DNA from: Pontiellaceae bacterium B12227
GTDB lineage: Bacteria; Verrucomicrobiota; Kiritimatiellia; Kiritimatiellales; Pontiellaceae
Reading direction: 5' to 3'
Assembly (NCBI GenBank): GCA_029432775.1
Contig: JAROAZ010000030.1
Span: forward strand, 1-64,000
DNA: 64,000 nt
Both the position numbers and the translations under genes were made by a program. The notes under the pieces were generated by a model. It was not told where the DNA came from. It saw nothing but the letters and a program-made list of their open reading frames with translations, and did no database searches. Of the stretch, positions 36,179 through 45,208 are shown piece by piece; position 1 is the first letter of the stretch; each line of letters opens with the position of its first letter.

Positions 36179-37966
36179 TTGAAGAATCTGCTTTTAGGTA
36201 TTTGTGTCGCCCTTTGTGTTATTTCCTGCGGGGCGGTGGAACAGCCGCCGGCGGATCAAATTCTGAAGATGGTTCAGACCAAACTCCCCTCGGACCCGAT
36301 CAAACTCGTCGGATCACTGAAAGTGCGGACACGCAACGGCTTCACCAAGTCCAACCTGCCGGTGGAAATGAAACTCAACTGGGGAGCCGATCCCGCCACC
36401 GCCTTTTATCAAATTGATAAAGAAGCGCTGACCATCACCTGGCAAAACGGCGAACCGACTTATGATTTTTCCAATCCCCGGAATACACCGACCTCCGAAA
36501 TTCTCGGCACCGGTCTCACCTGGGCCGACCTCAGCTTTTCCATGCTCTGGTGGCCCGACTCCAAACTCGTCGGCGAAGAAAAGAAAATCAACCGCGAAGC
36601 CTATGTTGTTGATATCCCGATGCCCGGCTCCGAAAACATCATGCGCCTCTGGATTGAAAAATATATGGGCATGGTGCTCGAAGCGCAGACCCTCGACAAA
36701 AAGGAAAAACAGCTTCGGCGCATGAAAATCAAAAGCATCAAAAAGATGGATGGCATGTGGGTGGCCAAAGACCTTGAAGTGCTCGATAAAAAAACCGGAA
36801 ACAAAGCCACCCTCCAGATTTCCGACCTGGAATGGATGCCGAAGAAACCAACCGCCGCCGCCTTCGATGCGGCCGCATCCATCAATCAGCTCACCGTTGA
36901 TCTCTACCGGCAGACCGCTGAACAGAAAGGCAACCTGTTCCTTTCGCCCTTCAGCATCTCGACCGCCCTCGCCATGGTTTATGGCGGCGCCCGGGGAGAA
37001 ACCGATCAGCAGATGAACACGACGCTCCATTACGGCGGACAAGGGGCAACGCACCCCTCGTTTTCCCATCTTCGGAAAAGCCTCAACGCGATTCAGAAAA
37101 AAGGACAGGTCCAGCTCAACGTCGCCAACTCCTTATGGCCGCAGGTCGACTACGCATTCCTCAGCGACTATCTCGGGCTGACTAAAGAGTTTTACGGTGT
37201 CGAAATTGAGCCGGTGGACTTCAAACGTGAAACAGAAGCGGCCCGCCTGCGCATCAACAACTGGGTTGAAGCCAAAACCAACGATAAGATTAAAGACCTG
37301 CTCGAACAGGGATCCCTGACAACGGATACCCGGCTCGTACTCGCCAATGCCATTTACTTCAAAGGCAACTGGGCCAGCCAGTTCAAAAAAGAAGCCACAC
37401 ACAATGCGCCCTTTACGCTGCCGGCCGGGACAGAGGTTCAGGTCCCGATGATGGTTCAGACGGATGACGTCAACATCGCTTGGGCCGAAAATTTCCAGGC
37501 ATTGGAACTCCCCTATGCCGGGGACGACCTTTCCATGATCGTTCTATTGCCAAACGATAAAAATGGAATGGCTGATCTGGAAAAGACACTCAGCGCCGCA
37601 ATGCTGGAAGGCCTTCAGTTCAACAAACAGGAAGTCATGGTGCAGTTGCCGAAGTTTAAGTTTGAATGGAAGTTTGAACTCAGCAAAACCCTCAAAGCCA
37701 TGGGCATGCCGATTGCGTTCTCCAACCAGGCTGACTTTTCCGGAATGGATGGTTCAAAAGGTCTCGCGCTCGACTTTGTGATTCACCAGGCCTTTGTTGA
37801 AGTAAACGAAGAAGGCACCGCGGCCGCGGCCGCCACAGCCGTCGGCATCCGCGCCACCAGCATGCCCCCACAGTTTACCGCAGACCACCCGTTCCTCTTC
37901 CTCATCCGGGACAACTCAACAGGAACCATCCTCTTCATCGGACGTGTCGCTGATCCGTCTGCGTAG
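36179..37966 (+). CDS. Lipoprotein with LolA-like domain fused to an inhibitory serpin
   Basis: A 595-residue predicted lipoprotein. A GGAGG site eight bases before the TTG at 36179 selects that start; the signal peptide ends in VISC (Cys17). Residues about 20-235 resemble the outer-membrane lipoprotein-sorting (LolA/LolB-like) fold. Residues 235-595 are a complete serpin, with the hinge EEGTAAAAAT at 544-553 and a reactive loop placing P1 at Thr560 and P1' at Ser561. The hinge fits an inhibitory serpin. The target protease is unknown. It follows lon but has its own ribosome-binding site. Confidence 0.88.
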   Translation: MKNLLLGICVALCVISCGAVEQPPADQILKMVQTKLPSDPIKLVGSLKVRTRNGFTKSNLPVEMKLNWGADPATAFYQIDKEALTITWQNGEPTYDFSNPRNTPTSEILGTGLTWADLSFSMLWWPDSKLVGEEKKINREAYVVDIPMPGSENIMRLWIEKYMGMVLEAQTLDKKEKQLRRMKIKSIKKMDGMWVAKDLEVLDKKTGNKATLQISDLEWMPKKPTAAAFDAAASINQLTVDLYRQTAEQKGNLFLSPFSISTALAMVYGGARGETDQQMNTTLHYGGQGATHPSFSHLRKSLNAIQKKGQVQLNVANSLWPQVDYAFLSDYLGLTKEFYGVEIEPVDFKRETEAARLRINNWVEAKTNDKIKDLLEQGSLTTDTRLVLANAIYFKGNWASQFKKEATHNAPFTLPAGTEVQVPMMVQTDDVNIAWAENFQALELPYAGDDLSMIVLLPNDKNGMADLEKTLSAAMLEGLQFNKQEVMVQLPKFKFEWKFELSKTLKAMGMPIAFSNQADFSGMDGSKGLALDFVIHQAFVEVNEEGTAAAAATAVGIRATSMPPQFTADHPFLFLIRDNSTGTILFIGRVADPSA

Positions 37967-38074
37967 ACGAAGCATCTTGCTTCGTTTCGGTTGAACACAG
38001 GACATGAGTCATAGGATGAAAGGCTGAAGGCAACACCCGCGACACCATCCAACGGAGCTGGAAGCTCCGTCTAC
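37963..38074. repeat. Stop-codon-anchored palindromic element, copy 1
   Basis: The outer arms GTAGAC (37963-37968) and GTCTAC (38069-38074) enclose two hairpins, CGAAGCATCTTGCTTCG (37968-37984) and GGAGCTGGAAGCTCC (38054-38068). The TAG stop codon of the serpin gene lies inside the left arm. Copy 2, at 58445-58491, has the same plan. Confidence 0.65.
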
Positions 38075-38106
38075 GAAAATGCGCTTGCAATACGAAAGGA
38101 AAACAT

Positions 38107-38487
38107 ATGAACGCCATCGCAAAACTTTTCCTCAGCCTCGGCGCCCTCAGCGGGGCGTTGGGCGTCATGATCGGTGCGTTCGGTGCCCATGGGCTTCAAG
38201 GTAAGCTTTCCGATAAGATGCTCACGGTTTATCAAACCGGCGTGCAGTATCACTTCTACCACACCTTTGCCTTGCTGGCCGTCGGCCTGCTGGCGCTGAA
38301 GTTTCAGTCTGGCCTGCTGACTTCCAGTGGTTGGAGCTTTCTGGTCGGCATCCTGCTTTTTTCCGGCAGCCTCTACGCCCTCTCCATCACCGGCATATCC
38401 AAATTGGGTGCCATTACGCCCATCGGCGGCCTCTTCTTCATCATCGGCTGGGTACTGCTGACGCTGGCTGTCTTTAAGGCAAACTAA
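38107..38487 (+). CDS. DUF423 family membrane protein (YgdD-like)
   Basis: A 126-residue membrane protein with four hydrophobic segments and the family start LGALSGALGVMIGAFGAHGL and a YHFYHTFALLAVG block. The function of DUF423 is unknown. An AAAGGAAAA site precedes the ATG. A methyltransferase gene follows 47 bases later. Confidence 0.9.
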   Translation: MNAIAKLFLSLGALSGALGVMIGAFGAHGLQGKLSDKMLTVYQTGVQYHFYHTFALLAVGLLALKFQSGLLTSSGWSFLVGILLFSGSLYALSITGISKLGAITPIGGLFFIIGWVLLTLAVFKAN

Positions 38488-38534
38488 ATGGAGGGTCTCG
38501 CTGACCGAATTTATTCTAAAAGCAGGCAAACAGT

Positions 38535-39131
38535 ATGAGAAACCGCACCTTCGAAGAGCGCTATCAGGAGAATGATATTCCGTGGGATCGGGATGCCGCG
38601 GACGAAAATCTGATCCGTGCTGTTGAGAAATTTAATATCCAGCCCTGCCGGGTGCTGGATCTTGGATGCGGTACGGGAATCAATGCCGTATGGCTCGCAC
38701 AGCAGGGCTTCGAGGTCAGCGGGCTCGACCTCTCCCCCTCAGCGATCAAAAAAGCTGAAGAACGGGCGCGAAGTCAGAATATTTCCATGCATCTGTTCAG
38801 CTGTGACTTCCTCGATCGAAGCGTGGTGCGCGCGCCGTTTGATTTTATTTTTGACCGAGGATGCTTTCATTCCTTTGACTGCTTCGAAGACCGGTCCAGC
38901 TGCGCAAACCGTATCGCCGATCTGCTGACTCCGGGCGGGCGTTGGCTCTCGCTCACCGGCAATGCGGATGATGTGCCGCGGGAAGTCGGGCCGCCGACCA
39001 TGAGCGCCACTGAGCTCGCTCAAATCGTGGAACCCCGGTTTGAGCTCCTCTCCCTTACCGCAGGCTGGTTCGGCGGAGATCAGAACGATCCTCCCAAGGC
39101 GTGGATTGGCCTCATGAAGAAGCGCGCTTGA
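38535..39131 (+). CDS. Class I SAM-dependent methyltransferase
   Basis: A 198-residue methyltransferase with the SAM-binding motif VLDLGCGTGINAVWLA at about 36-51 and an acidic end to strand 2 (SGLDLS). The N-terminal FEERYQENDIPWDRDAAD resembles TehB/thiopurine-type enzymes. The substrate is unknown. Confidence 0.85.
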   Translation: MRNRTFEERYQENDIPWDRDAADENLIRAVEKFNIQPCRVLDLGCGTGINAVWLAQQGFEVSGLDLSPSAIKKAEERARSQNISMHLFSCDFLDRSVVRAPFDFIFDRGCFHSFDCFEDRSSCANRIADLLTPGGRWLSLTGNADDVPREVGPPTMSATELAQIVEPRFELLSLTAGWFGGDQNDPPKAWIGLMKKRA

Positions 39132-39231
39132 TAGCGTGTGATTTATGAACGCGAATGTTCCTTAAATTCCATTGCAAAAATCCCGCTTCCCAGAGAAGCT
39201 GAAGCCAGCTCAAAGCACGGAGGTACCCATC

Positions 39232-40530
39232 ATGTCTCGCAACCCTTTTATCCCATGGCTGATCGCAATATGTTTCCTCATGTCAGCCCACTGGAGCATG
39301 GCAGAATCCCGCACCTGGGCAGGCCGAAACGGCAGTCGTACGGAGGCCGAGTTTGTTAAACAGATTGGATCCAACGTTCTGCTGAAGAAACCCGACGGGA
39401 ACACGATTCGGGTTCCGATACAGAAACTTTCCGATCAGGATCAGCAGTATCTGAAGGATATCCAGAAGCCCAGGCAGTCATCCAGTTCGTTCAATGAGGT
39501 TCGGGATAACGCTCAGTCCGCCGAAATAAGGGACGCGCTTGAGGGAATTATTGAACGCGAACAGATGCCCGGCATGGTTGCGGCCATCGTTTCGTCCGAC
39601 GGCGTGCTCGCCATCGGATCTGCCGGCGTGCGGAAAAACGGGAGCGATGAAGCGATTACGATAACGGACCAATTGCATATGGGCTCCAATACCAAAGCGA
39701 TGACGGCCGTACTCATGGCAACACTGGTTGCTGATGGAACCCTCACCTGGGATACCACCCTGATCGAAGTGTTCCCTTCCATGAAGAACCGGTTTCATGC
39801 TGATTATCATAACGTCACCGTCTGGCAGCTGCTTACCCATACTTCCCGTTTTCCGAACGGTGCCGAAAACTGGAGGGCGTATGAAGGAACGAACCTTCGA
39901 AAGCAACGCCTGTCCCTTTTGAAGGACAATCTTAAAAAAGCGCCGCAAACACCCGCCGGTGTGCATCACTATTCAAATCTGGGTTACATGGCGGCCGGAT
40001 CCATGGCTGAAGAGCTTACCGGAGAAACCTGGGAAACCCTGATGCAGGAACGCATTTTTGATCCGCTCGGGATGACCTCCGCCGGCTTTGGCCCACCGGG
40101 GAAACAAGGCAGAATCGAACAGCCCTGGGGACACAACCGAACGGGCGGCAGTTGGCAGCCTTTTCAGACCGACAATGCCGCTGCTCTGGGCCCGGCCGGG
40201 ACCGTACACTGCTCCATCGAAGACTGGGGAAAATTCGTGGCGCTTCAGTTTTCAGAGAGCAACGCCCTTAATCTGAATCGGGACCTCCTGGACAAACTGA
40301 TCACCCCCGTCGGGACCTATGCCGGCGGATGGGGTATTTCCACCCGGGGTTGGGCAAAAGGAACGGTCCTGTCTCATTCCGGCAGCAATACAATGTGGTT
40401 ATCCCCCGTCTGGGCAGCCCCCAATATTAATCGGGCCTATCTGGTGGTCACCAATTCCAAGGATGACAAATCATCGAAAATCTGCGACCAGATGATCGGC
40501 ACCCTGCTCAAAATCGATCAGGGCAATTAA
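39232..40530 (+). CDS. SHD1-domain serine hydrolase of the beta-lactamase/class C fold
   Basis: A 432-residue exported protein. After the signal peptide (1-24) an SHD1 domain (about 26-78, SRTWAGRNGSRTEAEF) is followed by a beta-lactamase-fold domain with the SxxK nucleophile Ser152-Lys155 (GSNTKA) and a YSN triad motif. GGAGG precedes the ATG at 39232. It may be an esterase or D-aminopeptidase; resistance to beta-lactams should not be assumed. SHD1 fusions to enzymes are common in the PVC group. It converges on arsJ with a 13-base gap. Confidence 0.85.
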   Translation: MSRNPFIPWLIAICFLMSAHWSMAESRTWAGRNGSRTEAEFVKQIGSNVLLKKPDGNTIRVPIQKLSDQDQQYLKDIQKPRQSSSSFNEVRDNAQSAEIRDALEGIIEREQMPGMVAAIVSSDGVLAIGSAGVRKNGSDEAITITDQLHMGSNTKAMTAVLMATLVADGTLTWDTTLIEVFPSMKNRFHADYHNVTVWQLLTHTSRFPNGAENWRAYEGTNLRKQRLSLLKDNLKKAPQTPAGVHHYSNLGYMAAGSMAEELTGETWETLMQERIFDPLGMTSAGFGPPGKQGRIEQPWGHNRTGGSWQPFQTDNAAALGPAGTVHCSIEDWGKFVALQFSESNALNLNRDLLDKLITPVGTYAGGWGISTRGWAKGTVLSHSGSNTMWLSPVWAAPNINRAYLVVTNSKDDKSSKICDQMIGTLLKIDQGN

Positions 40531-40543
40531 TCAGGCCACCGGC

Positions 40544-41761
40544 TCAGCGTTCTTTGATTCTTCCTCTCGGAAGAAACAGTGTGATGCACGAGGTTAGCCC
40601 AAGGAAGACCGCTGAGCCGGCCAGGGCCCAGAGGACGCCGCCCCACTGAAAGAGCAGTCCGGACAGCAGAGTTCCGATCAGCCGCCCCATGGCGTTGGCC
40701 ATGTAGTAGAAGCCCACATTGACCGCCGCTTTCTCGCCATCGGCATAGTCGAGCACCAGAAAAGAGTGAACGCTTGAGTTGAGCGCAAAGACGGCTCCGA
40801 AGAGGAGCAGTCCGCCCACAACGACGATGTGGGTTGCCATATCCTGAGCGAACAGAACGGCGATCAGGCTCATGATTCCAGTCAGCATCAGCGAAATGAC
40901 CAGTGCCGATTTTCCACCGGGAGCTTTGCCTTTGGTGAAGTGTTTCATCACCACAGGTGCGGAGGCCTGTACCGCGCCATAGCCGATAACCCAGAATGCC
41001 ATGAAGCTTCCCACCTGGGCGGAGCTCCATTCAAATGCGGACGCCAGAAAAACGGGAATCGCCACCACGAACCAGATGTCGCGCGCGCCGAATAGAAAGA
41101 CCCGGGCCGCCGAGAGAATTTTGATTTCCCGCTTCTGTTCGAAGAGTCCCTTTAATTTGCTCTTTGCTTTTGCCGCACCGATATCGCGGGGAAGCAGCGC
41201 GAGCGAGGAGAAGAGCGCGAGGAAGATGATCCCGGCCAGTGTCCAGAGCGCATAGTCAAAGCCGAGCTTCTGGAGCAGAAAGCCGCCCACAAAAAAACCG
41301 GCGCCCTTGATCGCGTTCTTGGAGCCGGTTAAAACCGCGACCCACTTAAACAGTGAAGAACTCTGGTCTTCGGGCACCAGAAATTTAACCGCCGTTTTCG
41401 AACTCATCTTCGTGAGATCCTTGGCGATACCCGAAAGTGCCTGAATGGCCATCACAAAGGGAACCGCCACCGCCGGAGCCCAGTCCGGGTTCATAAACGT
41501 TAGCCCGATCAGCGCCAGCGGCTGAAGCGCCAGGCCCCACACCAGCGTTGATTTCAGCCCGAACCGGTGCGCCAGCCATCCGCCGAACAGATTGGTGACG
41601 ATGCCGAAAAACTCATAGAAGAGAAACAGAAACGCCAGCGTAACGGCTGAATAGCCGAGTTCGTGGAAATAGAGGAGCACCAGCATGCGCAGGGCTCCAT
41701 CCGTCAGCATAAACGACCAATATGCTCCCGTTACCGTGGCATATGAGCGCAGCTCCTTCAT
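40544..41761 (-). CDS. arsJ: ArsJ, MFS exporter of 1-arseno-3-phosphoglycerate
   Basis: A 405-residue twelve-helix MFS transporter with the ArsJ N-terminal pattern (YWSFMLTDGALRMLVLLYF, FLFYEFFGIVTNLFGGWLA). ArsJ exports the unstable arsenate ester made by its partner GAPDH, which lies directly upstream. The substrate then breaks down to arsenate outside. Pairing with GAPDH in an ars locus supports the call. The 41762-41931 spacer carries ATTGC/GATTG-rich two-armed sequence and an AATCATTTTGC repeat. Confidence 0.9.
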   Translation of the reverse strand: MKELRSYATVTGAYWSFMLTDGALRMLVLLYFHELGYSAVTLAFLFLFYEFFGIVTNLFGGWLAHRFGLKSTLVWGLALQPLALIGLTFMNPDWAPAVAVPFVMAIQALSGIAKDLTKMSSKTAVKFLVPEDQSSSLFKWVAVLTGSKNAIKGAGFFVGGFLLQKLGFDYALWTLAGIIFLALFSSLALLPRDIGAAKAKSKLKGLFEQKREIKILSAARVFLFGARDIWFVVAIPVFLASAFEWSSAQVGSFMAFWVIGYGAVQASAPVVMKHFTKGKAPGGKSALVISLMLTGIMSLIAVLFAQDMATHIVVVGGLLLFGAVFALNSSVHSFLVLDYADGEKAAVNVGFYYMANAMGRLIGTLLSGLLFQWGGVLWALAGSAVFLGLTSCITLFLPRGRIKER

Positions 41762-41931
41762 GAGGACCTTCCTTGTTTTATTTCAATCATTTTGCGTTGA
41801 AGAATGATTCAACCTTATTGAGCTTCGATAACAAATTGCCGATTGATGATTTCCGATTGAATAGCAGGTATTCCTCCGCATTTAAATCAGCAATCATCAA
41901 TTGCAAATCGCCAATCTGCTGCGAAGCAGCA

Positions 41932-42939
41932 TTAGCCGAGTCTCGCAATCTTTTCGCAGAAGTCGGCCATGCGGTTTACATAGCCCACTTCGTTGTCGTA
42001 CCACGCGATCAATTTGATCTGTGTGCCGTCGTTCACCATCGTCGAAGGGGCATCGATAACGGACGACCGGATGTCATCCTTGAAGTCCACCGACACCAGC
42101 GGACGCTCTTCGTAGCCCAGGATATCCTTCAGATAGGTTTCCGAGGCCTCTTTGAGCAACGCGTTCACCTCTTCAGCCGTGGTTTCACGCGCCACTTCAA
42201 ACACGCAGTCGGTGATGGATGCATTCAGCAACGGAACGCGCACCGCCAAGCCGTTCAGTTTTCCCTTCAGCTCCGGATAGATCATGGTGATGGCGGTGGC
42301 CGATCCCGTGGTGGTGGGGATCAGCGACTGCGAACAGGCCCGCGCCCGGCGCAGGTCTTTGTGCGGCGCATCGATAATGGTCTGGGTGTTGGTGATGTCG
42401 TGAATGGTGGTGATGACGCCGTGCACGATGCCGAGCTTTTCTTTAATCACCTTCACCACCGGGGCCAGGCAGTTGGTGGTGCAGGAAGCGGCGGTGACCA
42501 GGTCATGTGTGGCCGGATCGTACTGATCGTCATTCACGCCATAGACGACATTGAGCGCCCGTCCTTTAACCGGTGCGGATACGAGTACTTTCGGCACACC
42601 GTGGTCGTAGTAGGGCTGAAGCGAGGCCTCATCCTTAAATTTGCCGGAACACTCCACCACAATATCAATGCCGCTTACGTCAATCTCTGCCGGGCTGGCC
42701 CCATTACTGAACCGGACCTCCTGACCGCTGACCGTGATTGTATCGCCAGCAACCGAAATCTCGCCCGTGCCCCATTTCCCATGGACCGAATCAAACTCGA
42801 GCAAATGGGCGGCCGCAGCGGCATCCCCTTTCAGCTCATTGATGGCAACGATATCAAATTCATCATTCCCGAAAGCGGCCCTAAAGAAGAGACGCCCCAT
42901 TCTGCCAAACCCATTGATCAATACTTTCTTCTTCGCCAT
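41932..42939 (-). CDS. ArsJ-associated glyceraldehyde-3-phosphate dehydrogenase
   Basis: A 335-residue GAPDH with the NAD-binding NGFGRMGR motif and catalytic Cys153 in SCTTN. The sequence HDITNTQT in place of the usual HAYTNDQ is typical of the arsenic-linked subgroup. Together with ArsJ it should turn arsenate and glyceraldehyde-3-phosphate into 1-arseno-3-phosphoglycerate for export. AGGAG precedes the ATG. It lies downstream of an arsR gene and just upstream of arsJ. Confidence 0.92.
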   Translation of the reverse strand: MAKKKVLINGFGRMGRLFFRAAFGNDEFDIVAINELKGDAAAAAHLLEFDSVHGKWGTGEISVAGDTITVSGQEVRFSNGASPAEIDVSGIDIVVECSGKFKDEASLQPYYDHGVPKVLVSAPVKGRALNVVYGVNDDQYDPATHDLVTAASCTTNCLAPVVKVIKEKLGIVHGVITTIHDITNTQTIIDAPHKDLRRARACSQSLIPTTTGSATAITMIYPELKGKLNGLAVRVPLLNASITDCVFEVARETTAEEVNALLKEASETYLKDILGYEERPLVSVDFKDDIRSSVIDAPSTMVNDGTQIKLIAWYDNEVGYVNRMADFCEKIARLG

Positions 42940-42966
42940 CTTGTTCTCCTGTAATTCCGTTTTATT

Positions 42967-43041
42967 CCTCGCAGAGGCGCGGAGTCCGCAGAGCTTTCAA
43001 ACTTTAGATCTTTCCTCCGCGATCTCTGCGTCTCTGCGAAG
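42967..43041. repeat. CGCAGAG two-armed repeat, copy 1
   Basis: Arms built from CGCAGAG/CTCTGCG words (CTCGCAGAGGCGCGGAG left, CTCTGCGTCTCTGCG right) flank an AT-rich centre. It lies 12 bases past the arsR stop and before the GAPDH gene. Copies 2 and 3 are at 46656-46729 and 51687-51758. Confidence 0.85.
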
Positions 43042-43052
43042 AAATAATTATT

Positions 43053-43424
43053 TTAAGGGCAGCAACTCTCGCCGCGCTGCTGGCGGCACAAATCCTCGCG
43101 GGTGATGCCCACAATTTTCTTCAAAGCCTGGAAATCGGCAACCAGCTGTTCGTCTCCAGCCAACGAATGTTCCAACCATTGGAACAGGTCTTCCGAGCCT
43201 ACTGGTTTCAGCAACCGGTAATAGACCCACCGGCCATCCTTGCGACTTTTGACCAGACCGGATTTCTGAAGAATGCCCATGTGACGCGATGCCGTTGCCC
43301 CGCTTACTTTGAGAAATTCCGTAATTTGACAGGCACAAAGTTCGTCAAACCGCCATAAAGCGGCAATGACCCGCATCCGGTTTTTATCCGACAGCGCCTT
43401 CAGAATGCTCAGTGTGGTTTCCAT
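43053..43424 (-). CDS. arsR: ArsR/SmtB-family repressor (arsJ branch)
   Basis: A 123-residue winged-helix repressor with the arsenite-type metal motif ELCACQ (Cys30, Cys32) and a helix-turn-helix at SGATASRHMGILQ. The C-terminus ends in a CC pair that may add a metal ligand. FQWLE is encoded by an exact iterated palindrome (43170-43184). It has its own promoter whose predicted start lies at the ATG, and no ribosome-binding site. It probably controls gap and arsJ downstream. Confidence 0.9.
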   Translation of the reverse strand: METTLSILKALSDKNRMRVIAALWRFDELCACQITEFLKVSGATASRHMGILQKSGLVKSRKDGRWVYYRLLKPVGSEDLFQWLEHSLAGDEQLVADFQALKKIVGITREDLCRQQRGESCCP

Positions 43425-43431
43425 GCACGCG

Positions 43432-43461
43432 TTTATATTTAGTTACTTAGCTAACTGTCAA
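43432..43461 (-). promoter_or_regulatory. Promoter with embedded operator for arsR (arsJ branch)
   Basis: On the minus strand TTGACA (43461-43456), an 18-base spacer and TATAAA (43437-43432). The spacer holds the palindrome AGTTACTTAGCTAACT (43441-43456), a likely ArsR site. The -10 box ends seven bases before the ATG, so the mRNA is probably leaderless. Confidence 0.7.
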
Positions 43462-43516
43462 ATTATAATGCAGAAAAATGCCCGCCCGCTCGGCCGGGGT
43501 CGCCTCGCTTGCCCTC

Positions 43517-44215
43517 TTAGGGCGCGGTATAGATCAGATAAAGCCCGCCGAGCAGCACCAGCATCCCGCACACCTTTTTCAGACGAAAAGCTCCGCGGGA
43601 ACGTTCGTTCCACTCCTTATAGCGCTGGGACCAACCCACGCACACACCGGCCAAAGCAATCACCCCGCAATGGCCGATGCCGTACATGAGTAACAAACTT
43701 CCCGCATAAACCGGCTGCTCCGCGCCAAGCTTGAATGAAATCCCCAGCATGGGCGCCATATAGGCAAACGAGCACGGACCGAGTGCAATCCCGAAAATCA
43801 GCCCCAGCGTGAATGCGGCTAACAAACCTTTGCGTTTTTCACCGGCATGCTCCGGCTTTTTCCAACTCAGCGGCACCACGCCCAGCAGGCCCAGACCGAC
43901 ATAAAAAAAGATGACCGCCACCACATAGTTTGCATAGGCCCCGAGATCACCCATCATCCGCCCGGCGGCCGCCGTCGCAAATCCAATGACGGCGATCGTG
44001 ACCAGAATCCCTACCGAAAACAGCGTCGAAATTCCCAACGCCCGCTTGGTCGATGTTTTTCCCTGATCATCAATGAATCCGACAATTAGCGGAATACTCG
44101 CCAGATGGCACGGGCTCAGCAAAATGCTGAGAATCCCCCACACCAGCGCTGCACAAAGCGCAATCGCCGGCGTACTCTCCACCGCCCGAGTTAATGCTGA
44201 AAATAACTCACCCAT
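43517..44215 (-). CDS. CcdA/DsbD-type membrane thiol-redox protein
   Basis: A 232-residue protein with six hydrophobic segments and the CcdA-like block SILLSPCHLASIPLI, in which a Cys-containing helix relays electrons across the membrane. It lies in the arsP-thioredoxin cluster, so it probably recharges the neighbouring membrane-anchored thioredoxin. The tail end of the gene carries no repeat, but a two-armed repeat precedes it. Confidence 0.87.
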   Translation of the reverse strand: MGELFSALTRAVESTPAIALCAALVWGILSILLSPCHLASIPLIVGFIDDQGKTSTKRALGISTLFSVGILVTIAVIGFATAAAGRMMGDLGAYANYVVAVIFFYVGLGLLGVVPLSWKKPEHAGEKRKGLLAAFTLGLIFGIALGPCSFAYMAPMLGISFKLGAEQPVYAGSLLLMYGIGHCGVIALAGVCVGWSQRYKEWNERSRGAFRLKKVCGMLVLLGGLYLIYTAP

Positions 44216-44243
44216 AATAATTCCTATTTAACACCCGCTTCGC

Positions 44244-44300
44244 TAAAGCCACGAAGAACACCAAGCCCCCTCCTTCGTGCTCTTTCTGCCTTTGTGTTTA
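44244..44300. repeat. ACAAAGAACAC two-armed repeat, copy 1
   Basis: A left arm like AAAGCCACGAAGAACACCAAG and a right arm CTTCGTGCTCTTTCTGCC form an imperfect palindrome. It spans the end of the thioredoxin gene and the start of ccdA. Copies 2 to 4 are at 47396, 48151 and 52562. Confidence 0.7.
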
Positions 44301-44774
44301 ATCAACTGTTGAAAAGTCGAAACCCAGTTCCTTCCACTTCGCGAGCATATCCTCCCGCGAAAAGAATCCTTCATGACGAAACAGCTCCCGGCCTTCAGCA
44401 TCATAAAAAATCTGCGTCGGGATCATACGGATGCCATACTTTTCCGACACCCCCTCGGTTTCCCAGACATCGATAAACTCCACATTCAGCTGACCCGCAA
44501 AGGTCTCTTTCATCTCATCGAGGATCGGCGCCATTGCTTTGCACGGAACGCATTTCCCGGCTCCAAGGTCCAGCAGACGAGGCAATGACTTTGCGGCGGC
44601 CGGCGCTTCACCGCCAGTTCCTTCGGACACCATTTTTTCAGCAGGAAACGGTAAAATGCACATACCGCTTTCGCAACCCATCGTTTCCTGCGCTGCTTTC
44701 TTTTTATTTTTGATGCCCACTACGGCCACCACCGCGATGATCAACAGCACAACCGGTACTATATTCTTCTTCAT
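44298..44774 (-). CDS. Membrane-anchored thioredoxin-fold protein
   Basis: A 158-residue protein with an N-terminal membrane anchor (about 4-21), a linker that contains two extra cysteines (34 and 39), and a thioredoxin domain with CVPC (Cys75, Cys78). It should reduce a partner outside the membrane, fed by CcdA. In this cluster a role in metalloid or organoarsenical handling is likely but inferred. Confidence 0.87.
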   Translation of the reverse strand: MKKNIVPVVLLIIAVVAVVGIKNKKKAAQETMGCESGMCILPFPAEKMVSEGTGGEAPAAAKSLPRLLDLGAGKCVPCKAMAPILDEMKETFAGQLNVEFIDVWETEGVSEKYGIRMIPTQIFYDAEGRELFRHEGFFSREDMLAKWKELGFDFSTVD

Positions 44775-44794
44775 GTGTTTTCCTGCTTCACTTT

Positions 44795-45166
44795 CTATCT
44801 TAACAACGTCGCGCCCAGGTCGGCAATCCGCGCCACATTCGCTTCGCTGATTTCCGTTTGCCCCTTTGTAAATCCCTGATCCGTCACCAACAGATGCTCA
44901 AACTCATTGAAGCCGGCCTGCTCCAGCGTTGCCTTCACACAATTGAGCGGGCAGCCGTCGATCGCCAGAATCTTTTCAGCCGTCCCGGTCTTCTTCAAAA
45001 TCGGCTCAACCTTTCCGCCGACACCGGCCATACAGAACATGCTTCCGGTTCCGTCCCGGCTCATTTTCCGTGCGGCCTGATCGGCCAGGGCGCCGACATC
45101 CGCCGCCCCCGAACAGGCAAACACCAGCTTCGGTCCACTACTGCATACTTTTTCATTCGCATTCAT
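44795..45166 (-). CDS. DGC-domain putative zinc-binding protein
   Basis: A 123-residue protein of the PF08859 (DGC) family with cysteines in VFACSGAADVG, FCMAGVGG and IDGCPLNC (the DGC block). It likely binds zinc or a thiophilic metal. Relatives are found beside ArsP-type permeases. AAGGAG precedes the ATG at 45166. It sits between arsP and the thioredoxin gene. Confidence 0.88.
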   Translation of the reverse strand: MNANEKVCSSGPKLVFACSGAADVGALADQAARKMSRDGTGSMFCMAGVGGKVEPILKKTGTAEKILAIDGCPLNCVKATLEQAGFNEFEHLLVTDQGFTKGQTEISEANVARIADLGATLLR

Positions 45167-45208
45167 GGTCTGCTCCTTCACATATACGGTGCAGAGCACC
45201 GTTTCAGA

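Noticed and set aside
41773..42954. Plus-strand open frame opposite the arsenic-type GAPDH
   Set aside because: It is an antisense shadow; GAPDH on the minus strand has intact catalytic and cofactor motifs.
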